Source: CAYYHA01 sp964471535
Lineage (GTDB): Bacteria > Myxococcota > Myxococcia > SLRQ01
Direction: 5' to 3'
Length of the DNA: 5,844 nt
NCBI GenBank assembly: GCA_964471535.1
Contig: CAYYHA010000256.1
Span: forward strand, 1-5,844
Shown here: positions 1 through 5,082 of the stretch, one piece after another
How positions within the stretch are numbered: position 1 is the first letter of the stretch
How the letters are laid out: every line of letters starts with the position of its first letter
Notes under the pieces: model-generated
The model's database searches: none
What the model was told of the DNA's origin: nothing
Seen by the model: only the letters and a program-made list of their open reading frames with translations
Made by a program: the position numbers and the translations under genes

Positions 1-652
1 GGTCGCCAAGAAAGGTGCGCGCTGCATCGTCGAGTTCTGCCTCTAGCGCCTCCGCTCGATAGGCTTCGGCGCGGAGCACCGGACAGCTCTTCGACGCACA
101 GACGATGGCGAAGTGGATGCGGGGTTCGGCGAACTCTTTCCGAAGGATCCCGTGCTCTATGTCGTCGAGTGAGAGGGTACGCCCCCGCAGCCTCTGCATC
201 GGGATGAAGTGCATCCGGAACGCCGCGCCGGGCAGGAGGCCGATTTCGCGGATGGACCCGAGGGGGTAGTGGTCCAGCACGAGGCGGACGGTGTAGGCGT
301 TGTAGGCGTTGATCCAGAAGGCAAGCTTTTCTTCCCGCGACCAGGTCTCGTACGCGCCAGAGCAGACGCGCTGCAGCGACCGGAGATACGCGTCGAGATC
401 CGCCTCCCCCGAACGCTTCCAGGAGGCGTAGTCGACGACCCCGCTGTGGACGTAGCGTCCGAGCAGGCGGCTCCATGCGCGATGCTCGTGATCGAAGAGT
501 TCGCAGCGTTCGGCGCCCGAGCCCTGGCTGCCTTCTTCCACCGCTGCCTCCGCGGCGTTTCTGCCCCACAGGAGCACAGCAACGAGCAGTCCTACGGTGA
601 GCGCCAAGAGCGCGATTGCGATGGGGCGGAGAGCGAGGGAGGAGGTCTTCAT
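1..652 (-). CDS. DUF547 domain protein, exported or membrane-anchored; C-terminus cut by window edge
   Basis: The 217 visible residues run off the left edge, so the C-terminus is missing. The N-terminus has a short basic start (MKTSS), a hydrophobic stretch at about residues 9-29 and a possible cleavage site near AEA (34-36), so the protein is probably exported or anchored. The DUF547 core follows: WINAYNAYTV at 113-122, DHYPLGSIREIGLLPG at 127-142, and IHFAIVCASKSCPVLRAEAY at 179-198 with Cys185 and Cys190. These are the family's hallmark segments. The biochemical role of DUF547 is not established to my knowledge, and none is assigned here. The ATG at 652 was chosen because it gives a normal signal sequence. 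No good Shine-Dalgarno precedes it; an in-frame GTG at 670 is the only upstream alternative before a stop at 698-700. The family is certain; the start and exact export mode are less so. Confidence 0.9.
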   Translation of the reverse strand, partial: MKTSSLALRPIAIALLALTVGLLVAVLLWGRNAAEAAVEEGSQGSGAERCELFDHEHRAWSRLLGRYVHSGVVDYASWKRSGEADLDAYLRSLQRVCSGAYETWSREEKLAFWINAYNAYTVRLVLDHYPLGSIREIGLLPGAAFRMHFIPMQRLRGRTLSLDDIEHGILRKEFAEPRIHFAIVCASKSCPVLRAEAYRAEALEAELDDAARTFLGD

Positions 653-702
653 GGGGCGATCGCTTTGCACGGCGATTCGTCCGGTTGGCGGCCTGCGTTA
701 CA

Positions 703-738
703 CAGCCGGGGCCGGCCGAGGGGAGACGGGGCCGGCTG
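703..738. repeat. GC-rich inverted repeat between the YjbQ-family and DUF547 genes
   Basis: CAGCCGG at 703-709 is complementary to CCGGCTG at 732-738, giving a 7 bp stem with a 22 nt loop. Within it the 10-mer CGGGGCCGGC occurs twice as a direct repeat (707-716 and 727-736). It lies 43 bp past the stop of the minus-strand YjbQ-family gene, so it could end that transcript. On neither strand does a T-run follow, so a classical intrinsic terminator is not supported. The rest of the 653-780 gap shows no gene and no promoter I can defend. Confidence 0.3.
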
Positions 739-780
739 CGTCGTCACGCTCCCGCCCCCCCGATGCGATGGAGCGCGCGC

Positions 781-1203
781 TCACGGCAGGCCCGTCAGCT
801 GCACCACGACCTTACGGCTCCGAGGTCGGTTGTCGAAATCGATGAGGACGATCTGCTGCCAGGTGCCGAGGAGGAGTTCGCCCGCCTCGAAGGGCAGCAG
901 GAGCGAAGGACCGACGAGCGCGGCGCGGCAGTGAGAGTGCCCGTTGCCGTCGTGCCAGGTCTCCTCGTGGTGGTAGTGCGCGCTTCGGGGAGCGATGCGT
1001 TCGAAGAGTTCGGGGATGTCCTGCACGAGTCCGGGTTCGTACTCGAGGGTGGTGATGCCGGCGGTGGATCCGGGAACGAAGACCAGCGCCTGGCCTTCGC
1101 GGAAGCCGTGCGTTCGGACCAAGCGGGCAACCTCCTCGGTGAGATCGACCACCTCCGCGTCCCCGCGGGTGGAGACGGCAATCCTGTCGGTCACGATGCG
1201 CAT
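781..1203 (-). CDS. YjbQ/UPF0047 family protein
   Basis: A complete 140-residue protein, the usual length for this small single-domain family. E. coli YjbQ has been reported to have weak thiamine-phosphate synthase activity, but the true role of the family is unsettled. Diagnostic segments are VFVPGSTAGITTLEYEPG (41-58), YHHEETWHDGNGHSHCRAAL (77-96) with its cluster of histidines, and LLGTWQQIVLIDFDNRPRSR (111-130). The His often found before the S/T-T-A-G motif is Gly45 here, which I recall as typical of the branch with the FDNRPR ending. The ATG at 1203 was chosen because MRIVTDRIAVSTRG matches family N-termini. A GTG at 1239 would add 12 residues with no family resemblance. Neither start has a clear Shine-Dalgarno. 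The gene is divergent from the secreted-protein gene and 128 bp from the DUF547 gene. Confidence 0.93.
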   Translation of the reverse strand: MRIVTDRIAVSTRGDAEVVDLTEEVARLVRTHGFREGQALVFVPGSTAGITTLEYEPGLVQDIPELFERIAPRSAHYHHEETWHDGNGHSHCRAALVGPSLLLPFEAGELLLGTWQQIVLIDFDNRPRSRKVVVQLTGLP

Positions 1204-1292
1204 GGCGCCGACTCTAGCAAGGAGGTCCGTCGTGGGCACCGGCTAGGCGCTCGAGGCGATACAGCCCTGGCACACTTTGCTAGGGTGGAACG
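1204..1292. promoter_or_regulatory. Divergent intergenic region with leader-like elements
   Basis: These 89 bp lie between the divergent starts of the YjbQ-family gene and the secreted-protein gene, so promoters for both are expected here; no confident -35/-10 pair can be picked. On the plus strand AAGGAGGT (1219-1226) is a near-perfect Shine-Dalgarno placed 5 nt before GTG at 1232, which opens a frame of four codons ending in TAG at 1244-1246. AGGG at 1282-1285 with a 7 nt spacer is the ribosome-binding site for the ATG at 1293. An in-frame TAG at 1281-1283 prevents any longer start for that gene. Confidence 0.4.
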
Positions 1293-2126
1293 ATGCTGCG
1301 CTGCGCCGGGGTGGGAGTTCTCGTTGCCGCCGCATGGGGGGCTGCGTGTCTCCGAGGCGAGGCCCCTCGGCGGGTCCCTCCGGCGGCGCCGGCGAACGCC
1401 CCCGCGGCGGCGCCCGGCACGAGCACTGAGAAGACGAAGCCACAGGGGAAGGAGCAGCACGTGGCAGCAACGGGAACGGAGGAGGAGACCTTGGTGTGGA
1501 AGCTCGAGGCCGGTCGTGTTCTCACGCTTCCGGATGGACGGTCCCTGCGGCTCGGCGATGTGATCCGGGTCGAGTTCGAAGAGCCCACCGAGATGGGTGG
1601 GGCCGGCGGGGGTGTGGAGGCCGATCTTTGGGTGGCGGAGGAGCGGCTCGACTTCGTGCTCTTCCCGGGATCGAAGGCGGAGGTGACGGAGGCCTGGGAT
1701 GATCGGTACCGGTACGTGCTCGAGGATGCGTGGGATGGAACGGCGGACCTGCGCATATTCGAACGCACCGCGGAGGTGGTGCCGGGATCGGTGCAGCGTG
1801 TCCACTTCGATTTGGAGGAAGCTCAGCCCATTGCGCCGGGAATCTGGATGACCGTCCAGCGGCACACGCACAAGGATCCTCCGGCTGGGCATCCTGGCGC
1901 ACTGGTGGTTTACGTGCGCTACCACGGCAAGCCGGAGGTGACCGAGCAGGGCAGCTCGTACCGCCTCCTGGATGAGGCGAGCTACACGCTCTCCGCCGCC
2001 GAGGCGCATCCCATCTGGATCTGGCGGGATCTGCGCTTCACCGTGGAGGCGAGTGAGTACGGAAAGTCGGTGGACCTGCGGATCGAGCGGTTGCGGCTCG
2101 ACCCCGTGCCGCCGCCGAGCCGCTGA
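1293..2126 (+). CDS. Exported protein of unknown function with a probable duplicated domain
   Basis: I do not recognise this 277-residue protein. It begins with a short signal-like segment (about 1-18), followed by Cys19 in the context WGAAC. This could be a loose lipobox, but the -3 position is Gly rather than Leu/Val, so lipoprotein status is uncertain. Residues 24-64 are an Ala/Pro-rich linker. The rest (about 66-268) looks beta-rich and seems to hold two diverged copies of one unit: 66-158 and 168-268 each end in a matching block, with RYVLEDAWDG then ADLRI at 140-155 and RFTVEASEYG then VDLRI at 248-264. The start is fixed by an in-frame stop just upstream and by AGGG seven bases before the ATG. 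Codon use resembles that of the neighbours, so the gene is probably real despite lacking a known family. A function cannot be stated; a surface or periplasmic binding role is only a guess. Confidence 0.8.
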   Translation: MLRCAGVGVLVAAAWGAACLRGEAPRRVPPAAPANAPAAAPGTSTEKTKPQGKEQHVAATGTEEETLVWKLEAGRVLTLPDGRSLRLGDVIRVEFEEPTEMGGAGGGVEADLWVAEERLDFVLFPGSKAEVTEAWDDRYRYVLEDAWDGTADLRIFERTAEVVPGSVQRVHFDLEEAQPIAPGIWMTVQRHTHKDPPAGHPGALVVYVRYHGKPEVTEQGSSYRLLDEASYTLSAAEAHPIWIWRDLRFTVEASEYGKSVDLRIERLRLDPVPPPSR

Positions 2127-2163
2127 TCCCCCGCGTCATCCCTCCACCTGCGCAGCGGGGATC
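2125..2163 (+). terminator. Possible stem-loop overlapping the stop of the secreted-protein gene
   Basis: GATCCCC (2125-2131) is complementary to GGGGATC (2157-2163), a 7 bp stem. The loop could gain a few more pairs, GCG at 2133-2135 with CGC at 2151-2153. It begins inside the TGA stop codon. No T-run follows, so it might end transcription with help from a protein factor, protect the 3' end, or mean nothing. The remaining bases to 2232 hold no gene. Confidence 0.25.
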
Positions 2164-2232
2164 CGCGGCCCCGCGCCAGTGGCCTTCGCAACGAGACTTG
2201 CACCCAGGCTGCCCCCTTGGAACCGTGCGACC

Positions 2233-3675
2233 ATGCGCATCCGTTCCATCCGCACCGTCGCTCTCGTCCTGGGCGGCCCCGCCCTGGGGCTCCTGGCTTG
2301 GGCTCTCCTTCCGGAGGAGACGCTCGGCTCGGACGGCCGCATCGTCGCCGGCCTCGCTCTGTGGATGGCGCTGTGGTGGCTCACCGAGGTCGTGCCCGTG
2401 GCGGCCACTGCGCTGCTTCCCATGGCCGTCCTCCCGCTGGCTGGGCTTTCGCCGCGTACGGTGGCGGCACAGTACGCCCATCCCCTCATCTTCCTCTTCC
2501 TGGGCGGCTTCCTCCTCGCGCTCGCAGTGGAGCGGTGGGGGCTCCACCGGCGCCTCGCGCTCATGACCCTCTCCATCGTAGGCCACTCACCCCGGCGCAT
2601 CTCGGCGGGCGTGATGGTGGCCACCGCGCTGATGAGCATGTGGATCAGCAACACGGCAACGGCTCTCGTCATGCTGCCCATCGCCGTCAGTCTGGCCGAA
2701 AGCGTGGGCGAGGAAGACGACGAGGGATCGCGTCGTCTGCGGCCGGTGCTGGCCCTCTCGGTCGCCTATGGTGCCTCCATCGGGGGCATTGGCACCTTGG
2801 TGGGGACACCACCGAACCTCTTCCTCGCCTCCTTTGCCCGCGATCACTTGGACGTGAGCATCGACTTCTCCCGCTGGCTCCTCGTGGGCATTCCGCTGGT
2901 GGCACTCCTCCTGCCGCTCGCCTGGTGGCTGCTCACCGGGCCGCTCTTTCGCCTCGGGGATGCGCCCCTGAACCCAAGTGTGTCCGCCCGCGAGGCACTG
3001 CGGGGCCTCGGCCCGCCCTCGTCCGGCGAATGGCGTGTGGCTCTGGTCTTCGGGCTGGTCGCGGCTATGTGGGTCTTCCGACCCTGGCTGACCGGGCTCG
3101 AGATCGGCGGCATGCGGCCCCTCGCGCACCTCACCGATTCCGGCAGCGCGCTGCTCGGCGGCCTCGCGCTCTTCGCCCTGCCCGGCGAGGAGGGCCACCG
3201 CCTCCTCGAGTGGCCCGACACGGCGCGGCTGCCCTGGGGCACCCTGGTGCTCTTCGGTGGCGGACTCGCACTGGCCAAGGCGCTGGAGAGCAGTGGCGTG
3301 ACGGCGGCCCTAGGCGCCGGAGCCGAGCGCCTGGGTGCGGTGCCACCGTGGTTGGGTCTTCTCGTGGTGACCACCGTCGTGATCTTCTTGACGGAACTCA
3401 CCAGTAACACGGCCACGACCGCCACCCTCGTGCCGGTGCTCGCGGCGATGGCCCCGGCGCTCGGACTCGCTCCTCTGCAGTTGGCCACCGCTGCAGCAGT
3501 AGCGGCCAGCTGTGCCTTCATGCTGCCGGTCGCGACGCCGCCCAACGCCATCGTCTTCGGCTCCGGTCATGTCACGATGGCCGAGATGCGGCGTGCGGGC
3601 CTCTGGCTCAACGCGGTGGCCATCGTCGTCGTGACCCTCGTGTCCGGTCTGCTGCTCCCCCGTGTCTTTCCCTGA
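2233..3675 (+). CDS. DASS/SLC13 family sodium:carboxylate symporter
   Basis: A 480-residue inner-membrane transporter of the divalent anion:sodium symporter (SLC13, ArsB/NhaD-like) superfamily, which imports di- or tricarboxylates (some relatives sulfate) with sodium. Family signatures appear in order: LWMALWWLTEVVPVAATALL (43-62), the first Ser-Asn-Thr at 139-141 in MWISNTATALVMLP, GGIGTLVGTPPN (184-195), LFGGGLALAKALESSGV (340-356), the second Ser-Asn-Thr at 391-393 in ELTSNTATTATLVP, and MLPVATPPNAIVFGSG (430-445). The paired SNT and TPPN motifs form the sodium and carboxylate sites in known structures, and all are intact, so the protein should be functional. The exact substrate cannot be read from the sequence. 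The frame is open back to 1972, but the upstream 87 codons are Arg/Pro/Ser-rich and overlap the previous gene, so the ATG at 2233 (MRIRSIRT) is the start; its Shine-Dalgarno is weak. It lies 106 bp after the secreted-protein gene. Confidence 0.96.
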   Translation: MRIRSIRTVALVLGGPALGLLAWALLPEETLGSDGRIVAGLALWMALWWLTEVVPVAATALLPMAVLPLAGLSPRTVAAQYAHPLIFLFLGGFLLALAVERWGLHRRLALMTLSIVGHSPRRISAGVMVATALMSMWISNTATALVMLPIAVSLAESVGEEDDEGSRRLRPVLALSVAYGASIGGIGTLVGTPPNLFLASFARDHLDVSIDFSRWLLVGIPLVALLLPLAWWLLTGPLFRLGDAPLNPSVSAREALRGLGPPSSGEWRVALVFGLVAAMWVFRPWLTGLEIGGMRPLAHLTDSGSALLGGLALFALPGEEGHRLLEWPDTARLPWGTLVLFGGGLALAKALESSGVTAALGAGAERLGAVPPWLGLLVVTTVVIFLTELTSNTATTATLVPVLAAMAPALGLAPLQLATAAAVAASCAFMLPVATPPNAIVFGSGHVTMAEMRRAGLWLNAVAIVVVTLVSGLLLPRVFP

Positions 3676-3713
3676 ACCGCCGCTGCCAGGCCTCCGACCG
3701 GGTATCTGCCTGC

Positions 3714-3749
3714 TGCCCAAAGGAAACGATGCGATCTTCGTTGCCCAAA
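3714..3749 (+). repeat. Paired TGCCCAAA direct repeats upstream of the sigma-factor gene
   Basis: TGCCCAAA occurs at 3714-3721 and again at 3742-3749, a centre spacing of 28 bp, inside the 106 bp gap ahead of the sigma-factor operon. ATCTTCG is also repeated (3734-3740 and 3749-3755). AT-containing 8-mers repeating within so short and GC-rich a gap are mildly suggestive of an operator, but no regulator is known and chance is possible. The gap should also hold the operon promoter, which I could not place with confidence. Confidence 0.3.
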
Positions 3750-3781
3750 TCTTCGCCCCGCGGGTCGAAGGTAGCTGAGTG

Positions 3782-4267
3782 ATGGAGACGGCGGAGGTAG
3801 AGGCCCTGTACCGCCGCTACGGGCCCTCGGTGCGGCGGCGGGCGCGGCGGATCTTGGGACGGGACGATCTCGCTGACGATGCAGTGCAGGAGGTCTTCGT
3901 GCGGGTGCTGAAACGCTGGGACAGTTTTCGTGGCCAGAGCTCCCCCATGACCTGGCTCTACCGGATCACCACCAACCTCTGCCTGAACCACCTCCGCGAC
4001 AGCGCCCGTCGCACGCAGATCCTGGCCGAACGGCCGCCCGACGCGCCGGCGTCCGATGGGGATCCCACCGAGCGCCGGCTCACCGTGGCAGAACTCCTCG
4101 CACAGGTGCCCGAAGGGCTGCGGGAGATCGCCGTGTACTACTACGTGGACCAAATGAGTCAGGCGGAGATCGCCGAGCTGCTCGGTGTGTCGCGGCGCAC
4201 CGTGGGCAACCGCCTGGCCGCCTTCCATGAGGCGGTGCGCGACCGCAGGCAGGAGGTGGCAGGATGA
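3782..4267 (+). CDS. ECF-type (sigma-70 family) RNA polymerase sigma factor
   Basis: A 161-residue group 4 sigma factor that would direct RNA polymerase to a small promoter set when released from its anti-sigma factor. Region 2 spans about 7-73 and contains DDAVQEVFVRVLKRWDSFRG (32-51) and MTWLYRITTNLCLNHLRD (56-73), the -10 recognition and core-binding helices. Residues 74-100 are the variable linker. Region 4 spans about 101-155 with MSQAEIAELLGVSRRTVGNR (125-144), the helix-turn-helix for the -35 element. There is no extra N- or C-terminal domain. The ATG at 3782 sits 10 nt after GAAGG (3767-3771). A GTG directly before it (3779) is equally possible and adds one residue. The stop overlaps the next start as ATGA, so sigma and anti-sigma should be made in matched amounts. 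The operon may be self-activated, as is common for ECF factors, but no clear ECF promoter was found. Confidence 0.95.
   Translation: METAEVEALYRRYGPSVRRRARRILGRDDLADDAVQEVFVRVLKRWDSFRGQSSPMTWLYRITTNLCLNHLRDSARRTQILAERPPDAPASDGDPTERRLTVAELLAQVPEGLREIAVYYYVDQMSQAEIAELLGVSRRTVGNRLAAFHEAVRDRRQEVAG
4251..4256 (+). promoter_or_regulatory. Ribosome-binding site of the anti-sigma gene
   Basis: AGGAGG lies inside the last codons of the sigma-factor gene, 7 nt before the ATG at 4264. This is an ideal Shine-Dalgarno and spacing, supporting the ATGA-overlap start of the anti-sigma gene rather than any later one. Confidence 0.8.
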
Positions 4268-5082
4268 ATGGGCAGGAGACGGCGTGGGCGCGGCTTCGCG
4301 TCCGGGACGAAGGGTGCCTCTCCGACCTGGCGCTGGACCGCCTCCTCCTCGAGGACGGCGAGGTGGGTTCGGAGCACGCGGTCGCCCGGGCGCACCTCGA
4401 CGGCTGCGGGGCTTGCCGGGCGCGTTACGAGGCGCTGCAGGCGGAGTACGCCGAGTTTGGTGAGACTCGGTGGATCGCCGGTGACGTGGCTCGGATACGT
4501 CGTCGCGCGCGGCGACCCGCCCGCGGGCTCTTCGTCGCTGTAGGCGGCATCGCCGCGGCGGCCGTGGTGACCGGCCTCGTCCTCCTGCCGCCCCGAAACG
4601 CGGTACTCCCCGCGCAGACCCGGACGAAGGGGCTGCCCGTGCAGATGTCGATCTTCGTGAAGCCTGGTGGACCACGGGCGTCCGTGCGACCTCACGGAGC
4701 AAAGCCCGGTGAGCGTGTGGCGCCAGGTGACGCGCTGCGCTTCGCCGTGGGCGCCGCGCGGGCGGGGCACCTCTCCGTGTGGGAGGAGGAAGGGTCCGGG
4801 CGACTGGTGCAGCATTTTCCCATCGGCGGGGCACCGGCGACGCGCCCCTGGCCCGCGGGACCGCCGCGGCTGCTCCCCGGCAGCCTCGTCCTCGATGAGA
4901 GCGCGGGGCCCTCCCGCTTCGCGGCCGTGTTGTGCGAGGAGCCGCTGGAACCGGAGCCGCTGCGTAACGCCGTGGCGCAGATCCTCTCGCGGATCGACGC
5001 CCCGGTGGGCTCTGCCCCGGCAGAGACGGATTCGTGTGTCGGCATGGTCTTCGAGCTAAAGAAGGCGAGCGGGGGCGGATGA
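4264..5082 (+). CDS. Membrane-anchored zinc-binding anti-sigma factor with extracytoplasmic DUF4384-like domain
   Basis: A 272-residue protein expected to hold the upstream sigma factor at the inner membrane. The N-terminus is a zinc-finger anti-sigma (ZAS/zf-HC2) domain: H44-x3-C48-x2-C51, with Cys18 or His38 as a candidate fourth ligand. A basic stretch (RIRRRARRPARG, 77-88) precedes a single membrane span at about 89-108, so the N-terminus is inside and about 160 residues are outside. The outer part (about 150-240) reads like DUF4384: PGDALRFAVGAARAGHLSVW (154-173), HFPIGG (184-189), then a proline-rich turn, LLPGSLVLDE (203-212) and RFAAVLCEEPLEP (218-230). DUF4384 is often fused to or encoded beside bacterial caspases, which fits the next gene. 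Outer cysteines C224 and C258 could form a disulfide. The DUF4384 assignment is by eye and less certain than the ZAS and membrane parts. It overlaps both neighbours by ATGA. Confidence 0.88.
   Translation: MNGQETAWARLRVRDEGCLSDLALDRLLLEDGEVGSEHAVARAHLDGCGACRARYEALQAEYAEFGETRWIAGDVARIRRRARRPARGLFVAVGGIAAAAVVTGLVLLPPRNAVLPAQTRTKGLPVQMSIFVKPGGPRASVRPHGAKPGERVAPGDALRFAVGAARAGHLSVWEEEGSGRLVQHFPIGGAPATRPWPAGPPRLLPGSLVLDESAGPSRFAAVLCEEPLEPEPLRNAVAQILSRIDAPVGSAPAETDSCVGMVFELKKASGGG

Noticed and set aside
292..309. Perfect tandem 9 bp repeat TGTAGGCGT
   Set aside because: It encodes the conserved Asn-Ala-Tyr-Asn-Ala-Tyr of the DUF547 hallmark motif on the minus strand, so it reflects protein conservation, not a DNA repeat element.
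1268..1281. Sigma-54-like sequence TGGCAC...TTGCT before the unknown exported gene
   Set aside because: The GG and GC elements are 10 bp apart rather than the required 12, and sigma-54 is strict about this spacing; the start codon would also fall at or just past the transcription start.
616..1563. Plus-strand open frame of 315 codons crossing the YjbQ-family gene
   Set aside because: It is the shadow of the conserved minus-strand YjbQ-family gene and continues into the wrong frame of the next gene.
1972..2232. 87-codon upstream extension of the SLC13 transporter
   Set aside because: The extension is Arg/Pro/Ser-rich, overlaps the unknown exported gene in another frame and has no resemblance to transporter N-termini; the ATG at 2233 gives a normal family length.
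3687..3712. CAGGC/GCCTG inverted repeat after the transporter stop as a terminator
   Set aside because: The stem is only 5 bp with a 16 nt loop and no T-run follows, which is not enough to call.
3722..3742. GGAAAC followed by CGTT as an ECF-type autoregulatory promoter for the sigma operon
   Set aside because: The gap between the two elements is only about 11 bp, well short of the roughly 16-17 bp usual for ECF promoters, and no better -10 lies at the right distance.
3608..4834. Long minus-strand open frame of 408 codons opposite the sigma and anti-sigma genes
   Set aside because: Its translation is Arg/Pro/Ala-rich low-complexity sequence with no domain, lying opposite clearly real genes; long antisense frames are expected at this GC content.
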